In this document: positions 32,330-43,206 of the stretch, piece by piece
How positions within the stretch are numbered: position 1 is the first letter of the stretch
Layout: each line of letters begins with the position of its first letter
NCBI GenBank assembly: GCA_034359265.1
Contig: CP136898.1
Coordinates: 41,997,501-42,061,500, forward strand
Origin: Canna indica
Taxonomy: Eukaryota; Streptophyta; Magnoliopsida; Zingiberales; Cannaceae
Direction of reading: 5' to 3'
Length of the DNA stretch: 64,000 bases
Position numbers and translations under genes: made by a program
The notes under the pieces: generated by a model
The model's database searches: none
What the model was told of the DNA's origin: nothing
The model's input: only the letters and a program-made list of their open reading frames with translations

Positions 32330-32565
32330 GGAATACCCGACAGTTTTGCGACAGCAACACACAGTCGCAAGCAGTGGTTGCTATGGCGTCGTTACACCGT
32401 CGCGAAGATAATTATTTTGCAACGGCTAGTAATGCGGTCGCACATCAGTCGCAGAGGTGGCAACTTTGCGATGGTCATCGACAGCAGTTGCAGAATCATC
32501 GCATTTGCGACTGCCGTCCTAGCCACCGCAAAATGCCGTCACAAAACACCTAAATTTTGGTAGTG
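32330..32565. mobile_element. Terminus of a second CACTA-type element
   Basis: The sequence ends TAAATTTTGGTAGTG, which in reverse complement starts CACTACCAAAATTTA, a standard CACTA end. Upstream are many subterminal motifs (TTTGCGAC, GTCGCA, CCGTCGC) in both orientations. The other end was not found, so this may be a fragment or its partner may have diverged. Confidence 0.7.
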
Positions 32566-33081
32566 ATTGTGCGGCGGTGTAATCTCTATAGTCGCATAGT
32601 CTACAGTATTGTTCATTATAATGACCTGCATGTCTCCACTCTCATCCCCTTTCGGTCAGAGTGAAATATCCCCAATCGCTTGTTATCACAATAATCGAAT
32701 AATGGAAAAGAAAGGAAAAATAATCCTAGCTCCAATCAACGAAATCTTCCCTCTCACGTACTTTGATCACTTGATTATGTCGTTGTTCATTGTAGGTATG
32801 ACAACTTCGGCTCCATTTATTGTTGTCTTATACCAAAGATCATATCATGAATTTGTAATTTTCAAGTTCGTAAGTAAGAATTATATTTTCCAAAATTGAT
32901 ATGAAATTGACATAATGAGATATTCAAATCTCATCATTTCAAGCACATGCATCTAATAATTTAAAATTAATAAATTATCATGATTTGAGTTTTTTTTTAA
33001 AAGAAAGAAACTTGCATTAAAATTTAAGAATATTGAAGGGAATACAAGTAAGAATGACGAAGATTTTTGTGATTCAAATAT
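32566..33081. other. Intergenic DNA with a possible short LINE tail
   Basis: Near 32990-33050, the minus strand reads as CTTGTATTCCCTTCAATATT, then TTTAATGCAAGTTTC, ending in a run of A. This resembles the 3' end of a plant LINE, but it is too short to be sure. A 96-codon + frame (32609-32899) has no recognised family. Confidence 0.35.
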
Positions 33082-33090
33082 TTGTTTATT

Positions 33091-33874
33091 GGGCAATTTC
33101 TCAAAATCGGATTACGGTGAAAAAAATTTCTATATCCAGATTATGATACCGGAAATTTTTAAATTCTAAATTATAATACCGATTTTACTCCTTGCAAAAG
33201 TGTTTTAATCGGTTAGACGCTTTCGTAAAAACTATTTAACGTTATGTAAAAAATTCAAAATGCATGAATATACTACTTCAAATATTAGCTTAATGTCCCT
33301 AGAAAGTAATTTACTTCATATTGAATCAATTTTTAGTGTAAAAAATAATTTTCTTCATCGTAAATATGTAGTTCTACCAAAGTATCTAATGAGTTAGACA
33401 CTTGCGCGAAAAGTGTATAACGTGAAACAAAATTTCAAAATGCACAAACTTGCTACTCTAAAATTGGTTTAATTTCCCTAGAAACCAATTCACATCGTAT
33501 TGAATCAATTTAAGTGATAAACATGATTTTTTTCCATCGTAAATATATTGTTCTACCAAATTGTCTAACCGGTTACACACTTTCGTGAAAAATATATAAC
33601 GCGAAGTAAAAAAATTCAAAATGCATAAATATATAACTCCAAATGTTGATTTGTCTTTAGAAACTAATTCATATCATATTAAATCAATTTAAGTGCTAAA
33701 AGTAATTTTTTTCATCGTAAATATGCGGTATTATCAAAGTATCTAACTGATTAGACACTTTATGAGGGTAAAATCGGTATTATAAAAATTTGATTCTGTA
33801 TTTGAAATTTTTGGCCACTATAATCAGAATCTGGGAATTTTCATTTATTATAATTTGGTTTTGAAAAATTATTG
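33091..33874. mobile_element. Mutator-like MITE, 784 bp
   Basis: A perfect 9-bp TSD, TTGTTTATT, flanks it (33082-33090 and 33875-33883). The ends are imperfect inverted repeats of about 100 bp (GGGCAATTTCTCAAAA versus CAATAATTTTTCAAAA in reverse complement, and both arms contain TATAATACCGATTTTAC). It has no coding capacity. The interior consists mainly of three tandem repeats. Confidence 0.82.
33198..33765. repeat. Three tandem copies of about 180-190 bp inside the MITE
   Basis: Each copy contains GGTTAGACACTTTCGTGAAAA, then AAAATTCAAAATGCATAAA, then CTAGAAACTAATTCA, then TTTCTTCATCGTAAATAT. Divergence between copies is about 20 percent by eye. Confidence 0.8.
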
Positions 33875-33953
33875 TTGTTTATTAAGATATTTATAGGTAT
33901 AGTTAATGTGAGTTAAATTTTTTTTTTTTGTCAAAGTAATAAACATATATTAA

Positions 33954-35502
33954 AGAGTAAATTCCAAAAAAAATGAACTTAGGACATTTTCTCATTTTTA
34001 GCAAAAACTTTTTTCGTTAGCAAAAAAATACACGAACTATCATTATATTACCCCGTTTAGCACACACCGTCATTTTTGATAATTTTGACTGATCTGGCAA
34101 TTAACGGCAATGATGTGGCAAATTTTGTCTTACATAGATTATTATTAAAAAATATTTTTAATCATTATAAAGCTCTTAAGAACCTCAATGTCGGCTAGTG
34201 TCGCGACAATAATCTCCCCTTTGACGAAGGCGATGACAGCAGCAACACCAGCGACAAGCAGACTAATGCTAATAACGTCGTCGTCGTTGTTGAGACCAAC
34301 AAGGCGGCCCTCGAGGAAACAAAGATGACGACGTCCTTCCTTGTGGACGAGTTCACGGCAGTGGCTGCGCACCGAGTCATCCACGAACTCTGGCTATTGG
34401 TGAAGTACGCCCCGACAATCGTGCTTTCATCCCAGAGGCCAGTGTGATTCCCCTGATCCTCCCGTTGCTCCGATCGACTGAGGCAGGGCTCCGTGTCAAC
34501 GCAGTCACTGCGCTACACAACCTGTCCATCCTAGAGGCCAACAAGCAGTGAATTATGCATGCAGACGGAGCCATCGACGGTCTCGTTGACATTCTGGCGG
34601 AGGGCACCTCATGGCGAGCCAAGGAAAATGTCACCACCATCGTACTCAGTCTCTCCTCCGTCCATTCCTACTATCGTCGACTTGCATGACACTGCCGCTT
34701 TGTAGAGGACCTAGTGCAGATGTCACGCGAAGGTCCCACTAGCGCGAAAAAGGATGCCATGGCTGCAATCCTGAGCCTCGTCGGTGACTGGGAGAACACC
34801 ACCCACCTAGTGGAGGCCGGTGTGGTGGCTACAGCGCTGGAGATAGCAGCGGAGCCCGAGGTCGCGGAGGAAGCGGCAGCCGTCCTGGTGGTGGTGGTGA
34901 GAAAGGGAGGGGTCGAGGCGATGATCGAGGCAGAGGAGTTAGTGGCACGTCTTGTTGGAGTGCTCTGGCGCAGGTCAGACTGGGCGAGGGAGAGCATCGT
35001 GGCGGCGCTAGTGGCAGTGTACTGACGATCGGAGCTTGGGGTAGTGGTGGAGCTGGCAGCGGTGTCGGGCATCGAGTGGGTGATTTGGGAGCTGATGGGA
35101 GCAGGAACAGAGTGGACTAGGTGGAAGGCGGTGGCGCTAGGGTGGATCTGCCGGCGATGGGCAGCTATAGTGGAAGCAGAACGGACGACTAGATTCTCCG
35201 TGATGAACGTCACCGCATCCTCCACAACGGTTGCATAGAAACAAATTTACAATAATGATAAGAAACTTTTTTTAATAAAAATATATTAATAAAATTGGTT
35301 AAAGTAATAAAATAATAATCTACGTATGAAAAAATTTGCCGCGTCGTCGTTGTTAACTGTCAAATCAACCAAAACCATTAGAAATGACTGTGCGTGTTAA
35401 ACTGAGTAACATAATGATAGTTTGTGTATTTTCTTGCTAACAAAAAAAGTTTGTGCTAAAAATGAGAAAAAGTCCAAAGTTCATTTTTTTGGTATTTACT
35501 CT
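33954..35502. mobile_element. Pack-MULE-like element carrying a captured U-box/ARM gene fragment
   Basis: Long inverted repeats (about 190-215 bp) form both ends: left AGAGTAAATTCCAAAAAAAA and right, in reverse complement, AGAGTAAATACCAAAAAAAT. Both arms continue through TCTCATTTTTAGCA and TATCATTAT. The direct repeat ATATTAA (33947-33953 and 35503-35509) flanks it; Mutator-type elements usually make 9 bp, and here only 7 match. The GC-rich centre is a gene fragment in + orientation. The insertion lies in the 3' tail of the LINE. Confidence 0.8.
34270..35238 (+). pseudogene. Captured fragment of a plant U-box (PUB) ARM-repeat protein
   Basis: The + strand reads NKAALEETKMTTSFLV near 34285, then ASVIPLILPLLRSTEAGLR and NAVTALHNLSI, which are ARM-repeat units. 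From 34714 it reads KKDAMAAILSLVGDWENT and ALEIAAEPEVAEEAAAVL. From about 35044 it reads a C-terminal tail (ELMGAGTEWTRWKAVALGW, then CRRWAAIVEAERT) to a stop at 35236-35238. This covers the ARM region and C-terminus of a U-box E3 ubiquitin ligase of the PUB type, without the U-box. In-frame stops and frame changes (near 34551, 34689 and 35025) show it is not intact. No introns are visible. The high GC contrasts with the A/T-rich element arms. Confidence 0.75.
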
Positions 35503-35509
35503 ATATTAA

Positions 35510-35628
35510 ATACGCAAAAAAGGCGGACCTAGAAGATCACGCTCCAAAATACAGTCCAGAGAAGGCTCTAGAGGCCGGATGACAGGCCACATGCCTAAAA
35601 CATTTCTGGTGCGAGAACAATTTGCTGC
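35510..35628 (-). other. 3' untranslated region of the LINE
   Basis: Sequence between the RNase H frame and the Pack-MULE insertion; it continues on the other side of that insertion to the A tail at 33920-33946. Confidence 0.6.
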
Positions 35629-36119
35629 CTAGTGGGCAGCTTGGTTACATTCGCGGTAGCAAAACCAGAAACTATAAGGAAAATTACATGAATACAAGAG
35701 ATTAAAAATGTCTCTAACAATAGGAAACACCCGCCAGGGGACGCCTAAATTAGAAGAAAGGCACCTAATTAGATCTTTGCAATCACTTTCAAAAATAGCT
35801 TCATAAACCTGCAATTTTTTTGCCAATGACACAACATGAAGGATAGCTAAGGCTTCACAAGCCAACACCGAGTCAGTCTCGTACGAGGAAGCCATCACGT
35901 GTAAACAACATGAACTCGAGTCGTGAACAACAATCCCGAACCACACATACTCAGTGGTCCAACAACCATCGCAATTAAATTTAATCGAACCAATTCAGGC
36001 AAGGCGGGGGGGGGGGGGGGGGGGAATTGAATAGGCAGTGGAGTGCTAGGATTGGAAGGAGGAATCCCCTCAGAAAAAATACCATAATTACTAGCAAAAG
36101 CTAGGGCCTGACTCATCAA
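35629..36119 (-). pseudogene. LINE ORF2 C-terminal RNase H-like domain
   Basis: The frame reads VLACEALAILHVVSLAKKLQ and FESDCKDLIRCL and ends YRECNQAAH, typical of the plant RNase H-like domain at the end of L1-type ORF2. The preceding linker is Pro-rich and encoded by a run of 19 G on the + strand (36006-36024), where the frame changes. Confidence 0.82.
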
Positions 36120-36170
36120 ACTGGTGACGGATAGCTGCCTAGCGCGATGCTTAACCGAGTTCCGAGCGTG

Positions 36171-36671
36171 CTAGGTGAACCAACAGGCGATAGCCACAAG
36201 GCATTTAAGAGTCGAGTCTGATGGGCCAAGGAGCCAGCGACCAGAGGCCCAATCAACCCAATCAGATAGGTCTAAGTTTAGCGCGAGGCCCACTCGAGAC
36301 CAAAGCTGGGAAGAAAAGCTATAACTAAACAGTAGGTGATCAATGGTTTCTAGTGCTGAAGCACAGAAAGTACAAAGATTATTATCCGATAGGTGCAGAT
36401 AGGTGAGTCTTGTATTAGTTAGAAGACGCCTATGCATAACTTTCCATAAGAATAGCTTAATCTTCCCAAGAACATGGAGTGACCAGACCTTGGGCCAAAT
36501 ATCAGACCTATGCTCAGGGTCCGGCTCACTGCTTCTCAAAAAGCGAAAAGCAGAGCGTGCGATAACATACCCATTACTAGAGTTCGTCCAGATGGTGCGA
36601 TCATCATGGGGGGTGGCTGGAAGGTAGATGGAGGAGCAAGGGCAAGACAGAGGGGCCAAAGAGTGAAGCAT
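36171..36671 (-). pseudogene. LINE ORF2 zf-RVT region
   Basis: It contains IWTNSSNGYVIARSAFRFL, KIKLFLWKVMHRRLLTN and LCTFCASALETIDHLLF, the zinc-binding reverse-transcriptase-associated domain (Cys-X2-Cys, then His) found in plant LINEs. Confidence 0.85.
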
Positions 36672-38508
36672 AAAGAGGGAGGTTCCAGGAGCTTGAGGTC
36701 AACAGGCGAGAGACCATGGTAGGAATTGAAGAGGGGGTAGAGGAAAAGAAGGTAGGTTTAAGGGCAAGAGGGAGGTCACAAAGCCAAGAGTCTTCAAGGG
36801 TATTGGTGGAGAGGCCATTGCCGATGAGATGGTGAAAGCCCGGACTAAGATTGGCGAAGGCATTGCAAACGAGTTTCCAAGACCAAGATGATTTGACAAG
36901 GTGCGAGGGACCAAGTGTAGGGTATTTCACCTTAACAAAGGTAACCCAAGGAGTAGGGGTGTTGTCCAGGTAAGCCTAGATGCGCTTAGCCTGGAGGGCC
37001 AGAGTAGAGATGTGAAAATCGTGGATATCCAGGCCCTCAAGGGCAGTAGGCATAGTAACAATGTCCCAATTGAGGAGGGCCATGACAAGCTTGTTAGGGA
37101 CCTAGGCCCAGAGAAACTGTCTAATTATTTTGCTCATGAAAGAGAGGCAGCGTTCCGATCGAGACCCAGGAGACCGTGAAAGAGTGCAAGGAAATAGAGT
37201 TGAGGACGGATTTGGTAAGGATGAGCCAACCAGCCTAGGAAAGAAACCCGAACTGCGAAGAGTCGAGTTTTGTTTGAAGTTGCTCAAGAAGGTGGTCATG
37301 AGCATTGGTAGCAGGTCGCCGAGGGGCAATCTTAGCTCCCAAGTATTCCCAAGTATTTGAAGGGGAAGGAGCCATGCCGTAAGTTTAAGGTAGAGCACAT
37401 ACGACATATGGTCTCAGAAGAAGTCGCGTGGGGGAAATAGACGAATGATTTTTTATGGTTAACAACTTGGTCAGTCAGACGAGCATAATAGCTAAGAATA
37501 CGATTGAGAGAGGCCAAGGTCTTGCGGTTCGCCTTGCACGTAATTAGAACCTCATCGACAAACATAAGGTGGGAAATACGAATTGAGTTCTTGAGGGTGT
37601 AAGGGGTGAATTGGTTGGAGTCTACAACCTGATTTATAAGTTCAGTTAGAGTCCTAGCAGCCAGAATGTAAAGGTAGGGAGAGAAGGGGTCACGCTGTCA
37701 GATCCCCTGAGAGGAGCAAAAGGAGTTGGAGAGGTTGTTGTTGAAGGTGGCAGAAGAGATGCAAGAATTAATCTAGGAGATATAGATAGGGGGGAAGTTG
37801 GAGAGCCTGAGAGAGGCATTGATAGCATCCCAAGAGAGGGTGTCAAAAGCTTTAGAGATGTCGATTTTTATCATAATAAAGGGGAACCTGCCTTTGGAGC
37901 TATGGTTCGAGTGGGCAATTTCTTGGGCAAGGAGAATTGTCGTGTTTGCTCCTTCCCTTGATGAAGGCTAATTGCTCCATATCGATAAGGGAAGGGATGA
38001 AAGGCTTAAGGCGATTAGCCAAAAGCTTGGAGAGGATTCGGTAGGAGAGATTGCATAAGGCAATGGGCCTAAGGTCTTTAATGACCTTAGGAGAGTGGCA
38101 TTTGGGAATGAAGGTCAAGACAATGCGGTTCCAATCAAGGGGAACAATATGAGAGATGTGGAAGACAATGAGGTAGTCCATGAAGTTAGGGCCAATAATC
38201 TCCCAGTAGTGTTTATAGAATTCGGTAGTAAACCCATCGTGGCCAGGGCTTTTGCCGTTAGCAAGCCTACGAATGGTCTGGGCGACTTTAGAGGGGTAGA
38301 AGACTTTGGTAAGGTCATCCCAGCTAGAAGTGGGGATAGTTTGAAAGCTAGGCCAAGAGAGGCTATTGGCGGAGCTGCCATTGGGCGAAGACGGGGCCCA
38401 AAGCTGCTGATAGGAAATTTCGAAGGCTTCAAGAATCTCGAGGTCAATCGAGGATTGAGTCCCATCCTCGCGTAGAAGCGAGTGAATGTAGTTGATCCTA
38501 CGGTGCAA
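36672..38508 (-). pseudogene. LINE ORF2 reverse transcriptase, catalytic box altered
   Basis: Piece 38508-37900 holds the RT N-terminal part (IRRLANGKSPGHDGFTTEFY, VLTFIPKCHSP, DLRPIALCNLSYRILSKLLA). Near 37565 the expected FADD box reads FVDEVLITCKA, with the second catalytic Asp replaced by Glu. After it come VNHKKSFVYFP and FKYLG. Several frameshifts and stops lie between the pieces. The RT is not functional as encoded. Confidence 0.85.
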
Positions 38509-41192
38509 GGTAGCCCAATGAAAGAAGGCAGTGTTAGCATCGCCGTCGGATATCCTTTTTTATTTTGACTTGACCCACTATTTTAACGCAACCTGCCGTT
38601 GGAGGGCAGTGGCACGATTATGCAGAGAGCGCAAGGCAATTTCCTCGACAGGGAAAAGGCCAACAGTGGTATCAATATGCTCGATAGAGGTAATAGAGGC
38701 AGTGGTATCCTCAATAGAGGATTACAGCCAGCCTAAGGTATTGATATTCCAAAGGGAGGTGTGACGAGTAAAACTCAATCTAGCGAAAAAACAAGTGACA
38801 GGAGGCATGGGTAGATGCTCACACCAGGCGTTAGAAACGATATCTAATGAGTCCGAGTATTCAGTCTAGAAATTCTAGAACCTAAAAAGCTTGCTTGAAT
38901 GAGCACTCTTGATAACGGTAATCAAGAGCGGGCAGTGGCCGAAAATACCACGATCCAAGTGTTTGATTTTGACAGAATTGAAAAGCTGGATTGGAAAAAG
39001 CACGATCAAGCCTAATATGAATACACCTATTGCCACTACGGTTGTTGCACCAAGTATAGGGAACACCATAGAAGCACAAATCAACTAAATCGGCATTCGT
39101 AAAAAAGGATTGAAAATCACAAATATAGTAGTTTAAGTTGAAGGGAAACCCGCCATTTTTATCTTCCGGATTTAAAGTTGAGTTAAAATCGCCACAAAGA
39201 AGCCAAGAAAAAGAAGCAAGATTTAAGCAATTAAAAGTATGTCATAAGCTAGACCTAACTAAGGGATTAGTACTAGCATATAGATTCGTAAGCAAAAAGG
39301 GCTTATGATTAACAAGCCCAATCACAGCAAGCATCAACGGAGGGGTGGTAGAGATTACTATTGGTGAAATGGTCACACTAGATGGGGGATGAATAGTATA
39401 TTATCTAATTTTTTTTGCCTAATTTTGATTTTAAACTTTTGTTAAACTACTTAAGCAATTCACAAATCAAGTAGAAAGTGGAAGCAATATATAAATGATA
39501 AGCAATACGAAACACAAAGTAAACAATGCTAACACAATGATTTATAGTGGTTCGGCCCCAATGCCTACTCCACTACCTAAGCACACCGCTTAGGATTTTC
39601 AAATTAGTTTTACTAGATTAATTAGTTTCCTTACAATGAGGACTTTACACCGAAGAGTCTCCGCTCTCAAACCGAAGGCACTTTCACACCCGTAAGTATC
39701 CCGCCTTCCTACCAAGACCACTCTCCCACCTCAACCTAAGGATAACTCAACTAATCCTAGAAAACTAAGTTTACAATGATGGATTTAAACATCAAACACT
39801 AAGGCTACCACCCAATTTCAAGACCTAATAACCTAGGTCTTTACAAGCTCAAATACAATGAAATAAATCACAAAAAATACACAAATAATGAAGCAAATAA
39901 ATAATACAATAAATACTTAGATCCAAACACGAGTCCTAGTTCCTCTTGATACCTCAATGATAAATCATTCAAAGCTTGAAGGCAATATCAATGATGTGTC
40001 ATGGAAACTAGGGTTATCAAAGGATGGCTCAAGAAAAGCTTTGAGAATGATCAAAAATGGCTTAATAGAATCATAGATCATTGAGGAAAGACTCTCATGA
40101 CTTGGTATTTATAAGCCATGAAGAGTTGGCCTCAAACATCCAACTCAACGGCTGGAAAATTAGTCGTTTTCGCCATCCGGTCGTAGGTCCGATCGATCGA
40201 CTGAGCGAGGGACCGCATGCCTACTGCCAATTTTTAGCAACATTCGATCAATCGACTGGTCGACCGAAATTGGGCAAATTGCTTGGTTGACTGATTTTTC
40301 TACTTGTTTGCTCGTTTCTGGGTTCGGTCTTCGCTAAGTCTTCTTATATAATTTTAAAACATAAATGTTATATAAGGATTACCCCCCATTTGGAGTCAAT
40401 AAAAATATCTAAAAAATGAAAATCTAACTTTTGGGATATAGTACAAATTTTTGAAAAATGAAAATTTTCTAATCTTCCGGTTCAAATATGGGTAGGCTAA
40501 AGGCTTCCAAAACATCCTTAAAAATACCTTGTTATCTAGTTTTTATCCAATGAATAATTACCAGCACTTTTGGTGCCAAGAAAATTTTTAGGTCATATAG
40601 CCCTCCAAGGAGCTTTATAGGGTTAGTGAATTTCAGGGCCATTTTTTGATTTTTCCGATTTTTCATATTTTGGGGTTCGGGATTGGTTTTTGAATTTTTT
40701 TGCATCATCGTGAGGATTTACAATTTATCTAGACACCTTAAACCTAAACTCTATCTTCCCGAAAAAATCCAAACGCGTCAACCAATGTCCTTTCGATTTT
40801 CCGATTTCTTTGATATTTCTGATCGTGGATGTCGTGCGCTAACCAATATGGAACCTAAAAATAATTCTTCAAGAAATTATTAGTTTCATGTTTCTTGTCA
40901 TCAAAATCGAGATTAAGACCAAGGTTGAAAACCTTTGGCCAACAATTACGTGCGTCGTGATGAAGTTTTTGTTCCAGGCTAGAATTATCCCATCTGAAAT
41001 ACCAGCGGAGGGCTGGAAAGCACCATCCTAGGAGCGACCGAGAGAACGAATTACAGAGGTGGCTTCAGGAGCCTTACAATGTGTTTCTTGAAGTAAAATT
41101 AATTTACAACCAAATTTTTGAATGGCATAGGAGAGAAAGGAGTATACCTGGGGGCGCACTGCTCTGTGGCAGTTCCATGAAAGGAGATTCAT
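38509..41192 (-). pseudogene. LINE ORF2 endonuclease (EEP type), split by a solo LTR
   Basis: ORF2 opens at 41192 with MNLLSWNC and continues LILLQETHCK, the start of the apurinic-type endonuclease. After the solo LTR (39359-40944) it resumes with FLLTNLYAS, then LLCGDFNSTLNPEDKNGG and GVPYTWCNNRSGN, with the GDFN and WCNNR motifs present. There are frameshifts near 38880. Confidence 0.83.
39359..40944 (-). mobile_element. Solo LTR of the TGTTGG...CCAACA family (copy 2), inside the LINE
   Basis: 1586 bp starting TATTGGTGAAATGG and ending TTTGGCCAACA. A perfect 5-bp TSD ATTAC flanks it (39354-39358 and 40945-40949). It shares the ATTTATAGTGGTTCGGC block (minus-strand TATA-like) and a short palindromic TCGATCGA cluster (about 40180-40270) with the other copies. 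No interior remains. Confidence 0.92.
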
Positions 41193-43091
41193 GGAACCAA
41201 CACGGGAGGGGGGCCCACGAGGTCTGGCGAGGAGAGGGGCCTCTTCAGGGGGGGAGTCAGTAGTAGGCTCGAGAGCTGAAGAAGGCGCCTTCGTCGGTCT
41301 GGAGTTCGAGCATCGGGGCTTCGAAGGAGGTTTAGGTGCCGCCTGAGCAACACAGGTTGGGAAGCTAGACCCAGCACCAAAGAGGAGTGACAACTCCCCA
41401 GAGAGAGACGCAAAGGAGCGGGAGGGTGGTGGGAGATCAAGTCCGGTGCGAGGGATGGGGGGTGGCGGAGCAGCGGCGGAGGATGAAACGAAGGAGGGAG
41501 GGGGAGGCTCCATGGCGGAGGCGGAGGTGGGGGTGAGAGAGGGGGAACCGGTGCAGAGAGAGGGAGAGAGGAGGGGATAGCAGCAGGGGAAGTAGCGGTA
41601 ACGAGCGAGTGCACAGGAGAGGGGGGTAAGGTGGTAGGTTTGGAGATGATATGCTGAAGAACCCTAGACATCGCAGTGGGTAAGTCGGCCCACGGGTCGC
41701 GTTCCACACATGGGAGGTGCCACACGGCGTCAAGCACGCAGCAGGCCCCTACCGCCTGTGGTCGCTACGCATGTGCCCGCGCGCACCATTACAGCCACTG
41801 TGTGCTCCCAAACCATAAGTCGTCATACATGAATCGCCTATACGATTCACTATAAATCCACCATCAAAATCGTCGTAGTCAAAATCAGAGGAAATCTCGC
41901 CCTCCTCGGGGCCCGACAAGGGAGGGTTGTCGGATCCAGAGGTACCGCGGGAGAGCGATCACACGCGATGCCAATCCGGGTTCAGGTTTGCCCTCCTATC
42001 GGGTCAGGTCCGTGCAGGAGAGTTCGAAGCCGAGCGAGCCAAACGAGGGTCAATAGGTAGGGTAGTGGCCTGGCAGCGACGATTCCCACGGTGTGCCACC
42101 GTGATCCAGGGACCACACCGTGAGATTGGAGTAGAAGAAACCAACGGAGAAGCCAATGAAGAAGAAATGGCGAGAATCGACGTTGAAGAAGAAGGCAAAG
42201 CATCAAGGGCAGCCCCTGGGTGCAGAGGCACAACCGCGTCCTTGGCCCGAGCCTCAGTGGAGGGGGCGTCGAATTCAGGGGCCGGAGTAGACGGAGAAAC
42301 ATAGGAGCATTCTGAATCAAAATGACCAATCCAACCACACGCGAAACAAAGCGACGGCAAATTCTCGAAAACAATTGGTTGGAAAACGTCGAAACCCACC
42401 GGGACAATCCAGACCCCTTGCCTAACTAGCTACAAAAGGTCGATCTCAACACAAATCCGAACGTAGCGGCCACATTCAAATGAAAACGAGCGGTGGTCAA
42501 TAGAAACCAACTTGCCAAGGCAATCAGCAATCAACAATCAAGGAGACAGAATTGGGGTTCCACAGTTCCAAGGGCAACCTCGGGATTCGAATCCAGACAG
42601 GGGCCGTGGTGAAACAGTGGTTTCCAAAGCATCAAGCGGATAATATCACCACGTAAAGCAAATAGGCCACCGAAAAGAATCGAAATCGCAGAATCAACGT
42701 CGAAAAAATGGAAGATGAAGCAACCTTCTTCCAAATCCAAGACAGACACAAGATCGGAATCCGACCATAACCGAAAAGCCCAAGAACGAACATGGGGAGA
42801 GGGAGGGGCTTTGCCCAGAAACTTACCGATTAAGGAGGCAGCCCAAGGTTCTTGCCAAGCTCGGAGCTGATCAGCCGAGAAGATCACACGGCTAGTCTCA
42901 AGGGACTCAACCGAGAAGATCAGAGGCTGCGTTGGAGCCGTGAGAGGTGAAGGGGGGAGTTGCGGAGCAGTTGAGCTCATGAAGAAGGCCGGCTCGAGGA
43001 GGCCGAATAGGCGAGAGGGGCACCAGGGTCGGGGGGACCAACGGTGGCGGCCGTGGGGAGGGAGGAGCGAGCGGGGAAGCCACATGCGCAA
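41193..43091 (-). pseudogene. LINE ORF1 (DUF4283-type, CCHC zinc knuckle)
   Basis: The frame 43091-42531 holds the DUF4283-type domain (WAASLIGKFLGKAP, CFIFHFFDVDSAISILFGG, IIRLMLWKPLF). The frame 42399-42004 holds the knuckle LCFACGWIGHFDSEC. A long Pro/Ser-rich C-terminal part follows and runs without a stop in the frame that starts ORF2 at 41192. A frameshift separates the first two blocks. ORF1 proteins of this kind bind RNA. Confidence 0.82.
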
Positions 43092-43206
43092 AACCCTAGT
43101 AGAGCTAATCTTCAGTCAAGAGAGAGAAAAATGACTGCAATGTGGGTCAAATTCGAATTAAGAAAAATATTCGAGTCGAATCTAAGTACAGCGCTGTGAA
43201 TATAAT

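Larger units (their letters stand above)
33920..43138 (-). mobile_element. Near full-length L1-type plant LINE with two nested elements
   Basis: The minus-strand order is ORF1 (43091-about 41195), endonuclease, RT, zf-RVT, RNase H, then a 3' tail ending ACTTTGAC plus an A run (T run at 33918-33929). A diverged 15-bp TSD flanks it: AATGTGAGTTAAATT at 33905-33919 and AATGTGGGTCAAATT at 43139-43153 (two mismatches). Subtracting the Pack-MULE-like element (33954-35502) and the solo LTR (39359-40944) leaves about 6.1 kb, the usual full length of plant L1 elements. The ORFs are broken by stops and frameshifts. Confidence 0.87.

Noticed and set aside
32609..32899. 96-codon + frame as a gene
   Set aside because: No family, no neighbours to suggest function, and A/T-rich codon use like random sequence.
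34671..35225. 184-codon minus-strand frame as a gene
   Set aside because: It is the antisense of the captured PUB fragment, and its Ser/Thr/Ala-rich composition is a by-product of GC-rich codons.
41189..41737. 182-codon Pro/Leu/Ser-rich minus-strand frame as a separate gene
   Set aside because: It overlaps the LINE ORF1 C-terminal region in another frame and has low complexity.
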